Assembly (NCBI GenBank): GCA_963715445.1
Contig: OY970240.1
Location: forward strand, 434,001 to 498,000
From: JAAYBF01 sp963715445
GTDB taxonomy: Bacteria > Actinomycetota > Thermoleophilia > Solirubrobacterales > Thermoleophilaceae
Reading direction: 5' to 3'
DNA: 64,000 bases
Shown: positions 49,510 to 58,205 of the stretch, in pieces
How positions within the stretch are numbered: the first letter of the stretch is position 1
How the letters are laid out: each line of letters begins with the position of its first letter
Made by a program: the position numbers and the translations under genes
Notes under the pieces: model-generated
Database searches by the model: none
Told to the model about the DNA's origin: nothing
Seen by the model: only the letters and a program-made list of their open reading frames with translations

Positions 49510-50301
49510 TTGCGACCGCCAGACGAAGCAGAGATCCGCGCACCCGAGTTCCCCGGGCAGATGGAATGGGTGAACGCCGCGCCGCTGCGCATGACGAAGC
49601 TCGTCAAGAGGTACGCGGTGCTGGTGGAGTTCTTCGACTTCGCCCGCGTCAACTCCCACCACACCCTTCCCTACCTCCGCGAGTGGCACGCCCGCTACCA
49701 CGCCCACGGCCTGCGAGTGATCGGCGTGCACTGCCCCGGCTACTCCTTCGGCGTCGACCCCGAGCTCGTGCGGAGCTGGGTCGAGCGCATGGGGATCGAG
49801 TACGCGGTACTGCTGGACCCCGGCTTCGAGGTCTGGCGCGACTACGGCAACCAGGGCTGGCCCGGCCGCTACCTCTTCGACCAGCAGGGGATCCTGCGCT
49901 GGGTGCACTACGGAGAGGGCGCCTATGCGGGCACCGAGCTCGCGATCCAGGAGGCCGTGAGGGAGGTAGACCCCGGCTTCGAAGCACCGGAGCCGATGCC
50001 GCCGGTGCGCCCCGAGGACGCGGAAGGGGTCCTCCTGCAGCCCCAGACCGCGGACATCGCCATCCCGGGCGACATCGAGCGGCTGGAGCTGGAGGGCGAG
50101 TGGTCGGAGGGCGAGGACTACGTCGAGGCGGCGGCTGCAGGCGCGCGGGCGCGGGTGAGCTCGTTCTCCGCCGGGGGGGCCTATGCGGTGCTTTCCGGCG
50201 GGAGATCCGAACCCGGTCTGCACGAGAGTGCAGGAGAGGTCGTGGCCGACGCCCCGGGGCTTCGCTTCTACGGCTTCCAGTTCACCCCGACCGGGCCGTA
50301 G
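49510..50301 (+). CDS. Thioredoxin-fold (DipZ/TlpA-like) protein lacking the CxxC cysteines
   Basis: About 263 residues from TTG 49510; the start is uncertain, with ATG 49561 as an alternative that removes the conserved APEFPG segment. The region VLVEFFDFARVNSHHTLPYL aligns with the usual F(W)DYTC-x-NC-x-RTLPYL of DipZ/TlpA-like redoxins, but both cysteines are replaced (by Arg and Ser). The rest of the fold is intact: LREWHARYHAHGLRVIGVHC and WPGRYLFDQQGILRWVHYGEG. A C-terminal part of about 100 residues resembles the DipZ C-terminal carbohydrate-binding-like domain. Catalytic disulfide chemistry is therefore unlikely. No signal peptide is evident. Confidence 0.75.
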   Translation: MRPPDEAEIRAPEFPGQMEWVNAAPLRMTKLVKRYAVLVEFFDFARVNSHHTLPYLREWHARYHAHGLRVIGVHCPGYSFGVDPELVRSWVERMGIEYAVLLDPGFEVWRDYGNQGWPGRYLFDQQGILRWVHYGEGAYAGTELAIQEAVREVDPGFEAPEPMPPVRPEDAEGVLLQPQTADIAIPGDIERLELEGEWSEGEDYVEAAAAGARARVSSFSAGGAYAVLSGGRSEPGLHESAGEVVADAPGLRFYGFQFTPTGP

Positions 50302-50313
50302 GCCGCCGATCCC

Positions 50314-50688
50314 GTGCGCTTCGTGATCGACGGGATGAACGTGATCGGCACCCGCCCCGACGGATGGTGGCGGGATCGCGACGCCGCGATGGCCAAGCTC
50401 GTAGACCGGCTCGAGCGTTTCTCCGCGCGCACGGGGGACGATGTGACGGTGGTCTTCGAGCGGCCTCCGCGGCCGCCGCTGCGCTCGACGGTCATCAAGA
50501 TCGCGCACGCCCCCAAGCGCGGGCCCGACGCGGCGGACTTCGAGATAGTCAGGATCGTCGAGGCCGACTCGGATCCCCGCTCCCTGCACGTAGTGACCTC
50601 GGACAACTGGCTTGCCGACGCGGTGCGCTCGAAGGGCGCCACGGTCGAGCCCTCCGAGGGCTTCAGGACGCGCTTGGACGAGGACTAG
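50314..50688 (+). CDS. NYN domain (YacP-like) putative ribonuclease
   Basis: 124 residues from GTG 50314, 12 nt after the previous gene. The start RFVIDGMNVIGTRPDGWW holds the first catalytic Asp. DVTVVFERPP and GPDAADFEIVRIVEAD supply further acids, and LHVVTSDNWLADAVRSKGA gives the last Asp of the PIN-like NYN site. The family includes RNA-cleaving YacP/Rae1. It probably acts on mRNA or tRNA. It converges on a large secreted-protein gene with a hairpin between. Confidence 0.82.
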   Translation: MRFVIDGMNVIGTRPDGWWRDRDAAMAKLVDRLERFSARTGDDVTVVFERPPRPPLRSTVIKIAHAPKRGPDAADFEIVRIVEADSDPRSLHVVTSDNWLADAVRSKGATVEPSEGFRTRLDED

Positions 50689-50702
50689 GCGGTGCGGGTG
50701 CG

Positions 50703-50724
50703 CCCGAGGCCGCAAGGCCCCGGG
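50703..50724. terminator. Hairpin with GCAA tetraloop between convergent genes
   Basis: CCCG-A-GGCC (50703-50711) and GGCC-C-CGGG (50716-50724) form an eight-pair stem with one A-C mismatch, capped by GCAA. It is between the NYN gene stop (50688) and the stop of the secreted protein (50741) and probably terminates both. Confidence 0.6.
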
Positions 50725-50740
50725 CCGGCATCCGCGCTTG

Positions 50741-53700
50741 CTACTTCTTCTTCTTGGCGCTCTTCTTCTTGGAGCAAGGGGTCTTGAGCTTCGCCTTGCT
50801 CTTCGTGACCTTGCCGCTGTGACCGTCCATGCGCACGCGGGCCACCTGCTTGCGCCCGCAGATCCCGCGCGGTGTTGTGACGACGAGGATGCCGCCCGTG
50901 CCGCCCTTCAGCTTCAGATCGAAGCGCTTCACCGGGACGTCGGGCGTGTTGATGAACGTCGTGATCAGCCGGCCGGGCCCATCGATCGAGGTCTGAGCCC
51001 GGAGGTTGGCCCGCACCTCGCCGCGCAGCTTCACGAGCAGCGTCGGCAGGGTTCTGATCCGATTTCCGGTCGGCCCGAAGCGAACTCCCTTGACGAAGAA
51101 CACCTTGCCCTTGAGCGGCTTGTTCAGCACCGGGCTGTTCACGGTCGCCGTGCCGATGCGGGTCTTCGACGCGCACTTGGCCTGGAGGCCCTTGTCGTAG
51201 GAGCAGAGCGCTCGGGCGTTCTCCGGGTCGAGTGCCAGCGACAGCGGCAGCGTGACCTTCGACTGCTTGATGTTGGACTGCCCGAAGCGATGCTTGAGCA
51301 CCGCCTTGAGGCCCGGATGCCGGCCCTCCACCGTCTGCTTGGGACCGGTGAGGCTCATGCTGAGCTTCGGCTTGAACGCAAGGCGCTCGCAATTGGTGAT
51401 CTGAACCGGCGGAGCCGTCACCGGCGTACCGACTCCCAGCGTGGAGTGCAGCTTGCCCGTGGTGCTCTTCGGGCCGCACGACGTGGGATTGAACGCGAAG
51501 CCCGAGCGGTTGATGTTCACCCGAGCCGAGCGCAGCCGGATCGGCACCCCATCGAGGATCCTCGGGAGCTGGTCCCCCGTCACCGTGATGTGGCTGTCGT
51601 CGGGGTCCACGAAGAGCGACTGCCTGATTACGACGGTGCCCAGGTCGTAGGGGCCGGCGATCACCCGGACAACCGATACGAGGCCGAACGCGGAGCCCTT
51701 CTTGTACTTCTTGGTCAGGTACACCTGGCCCGAGAGCTCGTAGGGCTCGGAGCCCGCGCCCGAGCGCGTGTCGACCGTGCCGATCCGGCTTGACGCCGGA
51801 CACGCGCCGGTGGACGCCTGTGCCTGCGGGCACTGGGTCACGCGAGAGATGAAGCCGGCAAAGCCCGGCGGCACCTCGACCCGCACGCCGGACAGGAGCT
51901 GGTTGCGGTCGTTGCGGGCAATCCCGACCGACAGGGTCGAGAAGGCGCCGGCGACCGAGTTCGCCGTGCTCGCGCTTAACGAGGGCACGAACGGTGCAGG
52001 GCAGCTGCTGCCGGCGATCGTGAACGGCGTGCTCTGGGCGCTCGCCGGCGCGTGTCCGGACCAGGCCGTGAAGATGGCGCTCGCGGCCTTCGCGCCACAG
52101 TCCAGCGGCGTGGCAAGCGGTGCTCGCGGCCCGTCGCGGAAATCGACGGAGAGGTCGGAGAACGGCAGCTGCGGGTTGTTGGGGAAGGTGGCCGTCACCC
52201 GGCCGGTGCTCTGATCGAGCTTGATCGAGCCCTTCAGCCGGATCGAGACCTCACGTCCCTCCAGGGTCACGAACAGCCTGTACTTGTCCCCCACGAGCGG
52301 CTGGCCCACGTAGGCGGAGCCGGCCAGGTCGGCCGACGGATCGCCGGGCAGCGGCACCAGCACCGGCGTGGTGACCGACGAGGTGCCGATCTTGGAAGCC
52401 GCCGGGCAGGTCTCCCCGCCGGGAACCCCGACGTTCGCCGCGAGCTGGGCGTCCGTACAGGTCTCGAGGCCGTTCGCGAGCGACGGGTTGATCGTCAAGC
52501 CGTCGGGCAGCGTCACTGAGACGTCCTTGACGTGGGACGTGGTGAACTGGTTCCTGTCGGCGAGCCCCGGCTGTGGCGTCAGGAGGCTCGCGGTCGGGCC
52601 GCTCGGAGCGTCTGGCTGGGTGGTGTCCGGCAGAAGCGCCACCCCCGGCGCGAAGGGGATGTTCCCGCACTGCAGAGCGCCGTCGTTGCCGCCCACAGTG
52701 GGGGTGAGATCGTTCTCGGCGTCCCTCGTGCCGTCCGGCGCCCCGGTGTAGGGATGCGACCACACGGTCAAGCCGGTCACCAGGGGCTGGCCGGTGCACT
52801 CGGTCGGGTTGGTGAGGAACGGCAGGTTCTCGTCCGGCACGACCCCCGGCGCGGCGAGCCCGGTGCAGATCTCCGCCGGGTTGTTCGGCGGGATGATCGC
52901 GCAGCTCTCGTTGCGCTGACCGTCATGCGTCGTATCGCCCGGGACGCCCCAGAAGATGAGGTTCGAGCGGACGACCCCTATGTTGGTCGGGGGCGCGATG
53001 GCCGGAAGGTGGTCGATCGTGAAGTAGAGGCCGTTGTCGTGCGCCCCGAACTCGCTCGGCGCATCACGCACCCCGCCCACGATGTGGACCGGGTGGAGGC
53101 CGGCGAGCGGAGCCACGAGCCCGAGCAGAGGATTGCCCACCGGGAGGGTGGCGAGGGCCTCGGCGGCCTCAGCGGGGTGGAACGCGAAACGCGCCACGAC
53201 GTCGTTTTGAGGCGCGTCCTCCGGGTTGCTCAGCGGCTCCATGTTGTAGAGCGGGACCCTCAGCTTGATGTCCCCTCCGAGAGCGGCCAGCGCGGGGATG
53301 TTCGCCGTCAGCTCCTCCACGCCGATCTGCGAGCTGACCGGGCAGGCGAGCGCTGTCAGCTGCGCGTCGGTGCACTCCACGAAGCCCTCGGGGTTCGGCT
53401 GCAGCCCGCGTGGCGTATCGACGCGCAGGCGAGAGACGTTCTGGCCCGCGGGAGGACCGGTCGGGCTCGTCCTGGTGAAGGTGAAGTCGACCACACCGAG
53501 GTAGGGATGGCCACCGGCGAGGTCGTAGACCCCTGTTCCGGTGCCCGGCACGGGATAGGAATCGGACAAGCCGCCGCCGGAGTTCGTGTACGAGTCGTTC
53601 ACGATCCAGGCGCCCTGCGCGTCACGAGAGTCCTCAGCGAGAACCTGCGCGGTGAAATTGGACAGGGCGAACTGCGCCTGCGCTGCCGGCGCGACGACCA

Positions 53701-53755
53701 CCGCTCCAAGTGCAAAGCCCAATGCTCCCAGCACTACCCGCAGCACGAATCCCAT
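50741..53755 (-). CDS. Large secreted Cys-motif repeat protein (paralog 1)
   Basis: 1004 residues from the ATG at 53753-53755. A signal peptide ends near VVVAPAAQAQ. The body is built from a recurring module of roughly 150-250 residues marked by a Cys-x-x-AQ line, a second Cys, and S-x-IG. Examples are ECTDAQLTALACPVSSQIG, TCTDAQLAANVG then CPAASKIGT, QCPQAQASTGACPASSRIG, and LCSYDKGLQAKCASKTRIG. Between them run beta-rich strands such as DKYRLFVTLEGREVSIRLKG and GPRAPLATPLDCGAK. The tail is Lys-rich (KKKSAKKKK). It is probably cell-surface or released. The family has no function I know. It is paralogous to 53961-57125. Confidence 0.8.
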   Translation of the reverse strand: MGFVLRVVLGALGFALGAVVVAPAAQAQFALSNFTAQVLAEDSRDAQGAWIVNDSYTNSGGGLSDSYPVPGTGTGVYDLAGGHPYLGVVDFTFTRTSPTGPPAGQNVSRLRVDTPRGLQPNPEGFVECTDAQLTALACPVSSQIGVEELTANIPALAALGGDIKLRVPLYNMEPLSNPEDAPQNDVVARFAFHPAEAAEALATLPVGNPLLGLVAPLAGLHPVHIVGGVRDAPSEFGAHDNGLYFTIDHLPAIAPPTNIGVVRSNLIFWGVPGDTTHDGQRNESCAIIPPNNPAEICTGLAAPGVVPDENLPFLTNPTECTGQPLVTGLTVWSHPYTGAPDGTRDAENDLTPTVGGNDGALQCGNIPFAPGVALLPDTTQPDAPSGPTASLLTPQPGLADRNQFTTSHVKDVSVTLPDGLTINPSLANGLETCTDAQLAANVGVPGGETCPAASKIGTSSVTTPVLVPLPGDPSADLAGSAYVGQPLVGDKYRLFVTLEGREVSIRLKGSIKLDQSTGRVTATFPNNPQLPFSDLSVDFRDGPRAPLATPLDCGAKAASAIFTAWSGHAPASAQSTPFTIAGSSCPAPFVPSLSASTANSVAGAFSTLSVGIARNDRNQLLSGVRVEVPPGFAGFISRVTQCPQAQASTGACPASSRIGTVDTRSGAGSEPYELSGQVYLTKKYKKGSAFGLVSVVRVIAGPYDLGTVVIRQSLFVDPDDSHITVTGDQLPRILDGVPIRLRSARVNINRSGFAFNPTSCGPKSTTGKLHSTLGVGTPVTAPPVQITNCERLAFKPKLSMSLTGPKQTVEGRHPGLKAVLKHRFGQSNIKQSKVTLPLSLALDPENARALCSYDKGLQAKCASKTRIGTATVNSPVLNKPLKGKVFFVKGVRFGPTGNRIRTLPTLLVKLRGEVRANLRAQTSIDGPGRLITTFINTPDVPVKRFDLKLKGGTGGILVVTTPRGICGRKQVARVRMDGHSGKVTKSKAKLKTPCSKKKSAKKKK

Positions 53756-53960
53756 CAATCACTCCCTCGGTAGTTCCAGCACCTCTATGCCCAGGAGTAG
53801 CAGCGATTATGCGGTTTGGGTAGCAGCAATAGCCATAACGGCCTATTTCTAGACAAGTAGTAGCCGCGATCGCTGAGAAATACACCCATTCGTCCAAGTA
53901 CAGGGAGGAGCAGCCCCCGAGCGCGAGGCCGAGGCGGCAGGCGACGCTCGATCCCGCCGG

Positions 53961-56900
53961 TCAGGGAGCGCTTCGGGAGATGGCGCGCCGCCTGGTCGCG
54001 GGCCGGAACTGATCGCCGCCGGGGTACTTCACGACGAGCCTCGCCCGCGATGCGTCGCCGCAGCGCCCCCGCGCCGGGAGGGCGACCTTCCAGCGGCCGC
54101 GCTTGGGCCTCTTCGCCTTGACGACCCGCGTCTTGCCGCAGCGCGCCGTGACGCTGACCTTCCTCTTCGCCGCCTTGGCGACGACCCCCCGCACGACGAT
54201 GCGCTCGCCCCGCCAGCTCTTCCTGCGGATCTTCAGGTGCGGATTCCTGCAGGGCCTCGTCAGCGCGACCGCGGCGTCCTTCGCCTTGCCGTTGTGGCCG
54301 TCGAAGTGGGCGGACGCGACCGACCTGCCCCGGCAGGCTCCTCGGGGGCTCGTGACGACGAGGATGCCGCCCCTGCCGCCCTTCAGCTTCAGATCGAAGC
54401 GGCTGACCGGAGCGTCGGGCGTGGAGGTGAACGTGTTGACGAGGCGTCCGCGGCTGCCGATCGAGCTCTGGGAACGAAGGTTGATCGGCACCTCGCCTCT
54501 GAGCGGGACGAAGAACGTGGGCAGCGTTCGGATGCGATTCCCCGTGGGTCCGAAGCGCACGCCCTTCACGAAGTGGACGGGGCCGGTCAGCGGCCTGTTG
54601 AGGGCGGGGCTGACGGCCTTCGCCTGACCGACGATCGAGGAGGCGGGGCAATCGCCCCTCAGGCCGGCGTCGTACTCGCAGAGGGCGCGGGCGTTGTCGG
54701 GGTCCAGGGCGAGCGAGAGGGGAAGCGTGACGCGCGCGCCCTTGATGTTCGACTCGCCCGCCTTCTGGGTCAGGGCAGCGTTCACACCGGGGTGCTTGCC
54801 CTCCGCCATCTGCCTCGGACCGGTCAGGCTCAGCGCAAGCTTCGGGTCCAGCGGCAGCCGCTCGCACCCGCCGATCGAGAACGGCGTGGCCGCGGGGGTC
54901 GCTCCGGCTCCCTGGGTCGAGTGGATCCGGCTGGTGAGCCGCTTGGCCCCGCACGACGTGGGGTTGAAGGTGAAGCCGGGCTTGTCCATGACCACCCGCG
55001 CCAGGCGCAGCCGGATCGGCACGCCCTCGAGGATCCGCGGCAGCGGATCGCTGATCACCGACAGGTGGGCGTCGTTCGGATCGACGTAGATCGCCTGCCT
55101 GACGATGACGGTGCCGAGGTCGTAGGGGCCGGCGATCGCCCGGATGACCGCGACGAGGCCGAACGAGCCCCCCTTGTACGGGCCGCTGAGATAGACCGGG
55201 CCCGAGAGAGCGAAAGGCTCGGAGCCCGCGCCCGAGCGCGTGTGGACCGTCCCGACGCGGCTCAACGCCGGACATGCACCGGCGGCGGCCTGCGCGTCGG
55301 CGCACTGTGTCACGCGCGAGATCATCCCCGCGAAGCCCGGCGGGACCTCCACCCGCACGCCGGAGAGGAACTGGTTGCGGTCTGCTCGATCGATCTGCAC
55401 CGAGAGGGGTGAGAAGGCGCCCGCCAGCGGGCTGGCGGTGCCGGCGCCGAAGGTCGGCGCGAAAGCAGGCGGGCAGCCCGCGCCGGAGATCGTGAACGGC
55501 GCGCTCGACGGCGTGGCCGGCGCGTTGCCGGACCAGGGCGTTAGAGTGGCCGAGGCCGTTTTCGAGCCGCAGTCGAGCGGCGTGGCCAGCGGCGCCCGAG
55601 GCCCGTCCTCGAAGTCGACGTCGAAGGTGTCGAATGGCTGCTCCGGGTTGTTCGGGAACGTCGCCGTCAGCTGGCCGGTCGTCGGGTCGGGGTCGACAGA
55701 GCCCTTCAGTCGCACCGAGACGCCGCGGCCCTCCAGCGTTACGAACAGCCGGTACATGTCGCCGGTCAGCGGCTGGCCGACGAAGGCGGACCCCGTGACC
55801 GAGTCCGGCAGCAGAGGCGACTTGACGTCGACCGTGCCGACCTTCGAGGCTTCAGGGCACTCGTCGCCCCCGACCGTGCCGGTGCTCGCTGCCAGCTGGG
55901 CGTCCGTGCACGCCTCGAGGCCGTTTGCGACCGACGGGTTGATCGTCATCCCGGGCGGCATCGTCACGGAGACATCCTCGACGTGCGACGTCACGAGCAT
56001 GTCCTTGTCGTGCAGACCGTCCTGTGGAGCGGAGAGGCGCACCAAGGGACCGACCGGAGAATCCGCCTGGGTCGTGTCCGGCGTCACCTCGAAGGCGGGA
56101 TCGAACGGAACGATGTCGCAGTGCTGAGCTCCGTCCTTGGGCAGGCTGTCGTCCGGGTCGATGATCGTCGGCGTCTGGCCGACGACTGTCGCGAACTCCT
56201 GCGGATCGCTGTGCGACCACAGGCTCAGCCTCGTGAGCAAGGGCACACCCCCGCACTTGGTCGGGTTGCTGAGGAATGGGAGCTCGCGAACCGGCAGGGT
56301 CGCGGAAGCGCCGGCGGAATTGGTACACGGCTCTGCCGGGAGTGGTACTGGGCTGCCGTTCACCTCCAAGGTGGTGACGCACGCGTTGTCCCGCTGTGGG
56401 TCGTGGATCGGGTCGCCCGGCACGCCCCAGAAGGTGAGCTTCGATCGCAGCACGGTTGGGGTCTCGGGCGCATCGTCGATCGTGAAGTAGAGGCCGAGGT
56501 CGTGTGGCCCGAAGGCTCCTCCCACTGGATTCAAGGCCAGCTCGTCGCGTACGCCACCGACGATATAAACGGGGTTGAGATCGGCCAGAGAGCCGATCAG
56601 AGGGACCAGCGGAGCAGCGTCGGCCGGATGAAAGCCGAACAGCGAGACCTCGTCCGAGTTGATCCCGACGTTGTAGAGAGGGACACGGACCTGGGCGACG
56701 GCGGCGTCCTCCTTGATCGTCAGCTCTTCAATGCCGATCTGAGAGTCCGGCGGGCAGAGGCTCGGGTCCGAGTCGAAGACCGTCCTGAGGCAGCGCGGAT
56801 AGATCGTCGGGTTCGGGACGAGGCCGACCGGGACGTCGACCCGGACGTTCGCGGCGTTGCCGCCCTGCGGAGTGCCGCTCCCGTCGAGCCGCATCGTGAA

Positions 56901-57125
56901 GTCCGTGATGCCCTTCCACGGATGGCCGCCGGCCTGGTCGTAGATCCCGTCCTCGGTTCCGTAGGAGTCGCTCGCCACATCGAAGACCTGGACATCGGTC
57001 CCGAAGACCTGGGCGATCCAGTCCTCGGGTTCGACCCCGAACTGCGCCTGCGCCACCGGCGCGACGCCAAGCAGAACCGCCACGATGAGCGACGCGAGCA
57101 GCGCGCCGCGCTCCCTCCTCGACAT
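53961..57125 (-). CDS. Large secreted Cys-motif repeat protein (paralog 2)
   Basis: 1054 residues from the ATG at 57123-57125, chosen because GGGAGGG stands in front and a signal peptide (LLASLIVAVLLGVAPVAQAQ) follows; a longer frame would add 20 residues. It matches paralog 1 along its length: ACTDAQLAASTG, GDMYRLFVTLEGRGVSVRLKG, FRVEVPPGFAG-type strands, GPYKGGSFGLVAVIRAIAGP, and VRFGPTGNRIRTLPTFFV. After the shared region it has about 90 extra residues, rich in Arg and Lys with several Cys (TARCGKTRVV, LPARGRCGDAS), that paralog 1 replaces with a short Lys tail. Both genes have AT-rich leaders and separate transcription looks likely. Role unknown. Confidence 0.8.
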   Translation of the reverse strand: MSRRERGALLASLIVAVLLGVAPVAQAQFGVEPEDWIAQVFGTDVQVFDVASDSYGTEDGIYDQAGGHPWKGITDFTMRLDGSGTPQGGNAANVRVDVPVGLVPNPTIYPRCLRTVFDSDPSLCPPDSQIGIEELTIKEDAAVAQVRVPLYNVGINSDEVSLFGFHPADAAPLVPLIGSLADLNPVYIVGGVRDELALNPVGGAFGPHDLGLYFTIDDAPETPTVLRSKLTFWGVPGDPIHDPQRDNACVTTLEVNGSPVPLPAEPCTNSAGASATLPVRELPFLSNPTKCGGVPLLTRLSLWSHSDPQEFATVVGQTPTIIDPDDSLPKDGAQHCDIVPFDPAFEVTPDTTQADSPVGPLVRLSAPQDGLHDKDMLVTSHVEDVSVTMPPGMTINPSVANGLEACTDAQLAASTGTVGGDECPEASKVGTVDVKSPLLPDSVTGSAFVGQPLTGDMYRLFVTLEGRGVSVRLKGSVDPDPTTGQLTATFPNNPEQPFDTFDVDFEDGPRAPLATPLDCGSKTASATLTPWSGNAPATPSSAPFTISGAGCPPAFAPTFGAGTASPLAGAFSPLSVQIDRADRNQFLSGVRVEVPPGFAGMISRVTQCADAQAAAGACPALSRVGTVHTRSGAGSEPFALSGPVYLSGPYKGGSFGLVAVIRAIAGPYDLGTVIVRQAIYVDPNDAHLSVISDPLPRILEGVPIRLRLARVVMDKPGFTFNPTSCGAKRLTSRIHSTQGAGATPAATPFSIGGCERLPLDPKLALSLTGPRQMAEGKHPGVNAALTQKAGESNIKGARVTLPLSLALDPDNARALCEYDAGLRGDCPASSIVGQAKAVSPALNRPLTGPVHFVKGVRFGPTGNRIRTLPTFFVPLRGEVPINLRSQSSIGSRGRLVNTFTSTPDAPVSRFDLKLKGGRGGILVVTSPRGACRGRSVASAHFDGHNGKAKDAAVALTRPCRNPHLKIRRKSWRGERIVVRGVVAKAAKRKVSVTARCGKTRVVKAKRPKRGRWKVALPARGRCGDASRARLVVKYPGGDQFRPATRRRAISRSAP

Positions 57126-57186
57126 CGCTTCCCTCCCTCGTCGGCCTATCTGGCCAACGAGCTTCCCCGTCTTGCTACATCTCACA

Positions 57187-57205
57187 CATCGGCCGGCCGC
57201 CGATG
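57187..57205. terminator. Hairpin between ispH and the secreted-protein gene
   Basis: CATCGGC (57187-57193) pairs with GCCGATG (57199-57205) around CGGCC, 41 nt past the ispH stop on the minus strand. It has no U-run. It could end ispH transcripts. Confidence 0.4.
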
Positions 57206-57245
57206 CAGGCTCCGAGCGGCTTCGTGGGCCGCCGGCGGCTCGTGC

Positions 57246-58202
57246 TCAGCCCGCGGCCGCCAGGGCCTTGCGGATCTCCTTGGGGAGCATGAAGCGAACG
57301 TCCTCCTTGACGACGTCGAACTCCGAGACGTCCTCGGTGCCGCGCTGTCGGAAGAAGTCCACGAGACGCTGCACGAGCTCCTCGGGGGCGCTCGCGCCGG
57401 AGCTGATGCCCACCACGCGCTTGCCCTCGAGCCACTCCTCCTCGACCTGCGACTCGTTGTCGATCAGGTACGAGTCCGCGCCGTGCGCGCGCGCCACCTC
57501 GACGAGGCGGTTGGAGTTCGAGGAGTTGCTCGAGCCGATCACCAGCACCAGGTCGCACTGGCCCGCCATCTGGCGAACGGCCATCTGGCGGTTGGTGGTG
57601 GCGTAACAGATGTCGTCGGTGCGGGGCCCGGTGATGTTCGGGAACTTCTCGCGCAGCCGGTTGATGATCGCGCGGGTCTCGTCGACCGAGAGCGTGGTCT
57701 GCGAGATGAAGGCGACGCGATCCGGATCCTCGACCTCGAGGGCGTCCACGTCGGCCTCGGTCTCGATCAGCACGATGTGGTCGGGGGCCTCGCCCATCGT
57801 GCCCTCCACCTCCTCGTGGCCGGCGTGGCCGACCAGGACGATCGTGTAGCCCTCCGCCGCGAACTTCTTCGCCTCGACGTGGACCTTGGTGACCAGCGGG
57901 CACGTCGCGTCGATCGTCTTCAGCTCGCGCGCCTCGGCGTTGGCGTGGACGGCTGGGGAGACGCCGTGGGCCGAGAAGACGACCGTCTCCCCCTCCGGCA
58001 CCTCGCTCTCCTGATCGACGAAGATCGCCCCGCGCTCGCGCAGCTGCTCCACGACGTGCTTGTTGTGCACGATCTCCTTGCGCACGTAGACGGGCGGGCC
58101 GTACAGCTCGAGCGCGCGCTCGACCGTCTGAACGGCGCGGTCGACGCCCGCGCAGTAGCCGCGCGGCGCCGCCAGCAGGAGCTTCTCCGGGGCACAGGCC
58201 AT
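57246..58202 (-). CDS. ispH: 4-hydroxy-3-methylbut-2-enyl diphosphate reductase
   Basis: 318 residues from ATG 58202 (a GTG codon immediately before it is also open). The three Fe-S cysteines are in APRGYCAGVDRAV, TIDATCPLVTK and DDICYATTNRQ; His residues in EIVHNKHVV and GHAGHEEV and the TTNRQ motif complete the active site. It is the last step of the MEP isoprenoid pathway. It follows the M28 peptidase gene by 3 nt. The enzyme needs Fe-S clusters, which the suf genes in this window would supply. Confidence 0.96.
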   Translation of the reverse strand: MACAPEKLLLAAPRGYCAGVDRAVQTVERALELYGPPVYVRKEIVHNKHVVEQLRERGAIFVDQESEVPEGETVVFSAHGVSPAVHANAEARELKTIDATCPLVTKVHVEAKKFAAEGYTIVLVGHAGHEEVEGTMGEAPDHIVLIETEADVDALEVEDPDRVAFISQTTLSVDETRAIINRLREKFPNITGPRTDDICYATTNRQMAVRQMAGQCDLVLVIGSSNSSNSNRLVEVARAHGADSYLIDNESQVEEEWLEGKRVVGISSGASAPEELVQRLVDFFRQRGTEDVSEFDVVKEDVRFMLPKEIRKALAAAG

Positions 58203-58205
58203 CAC

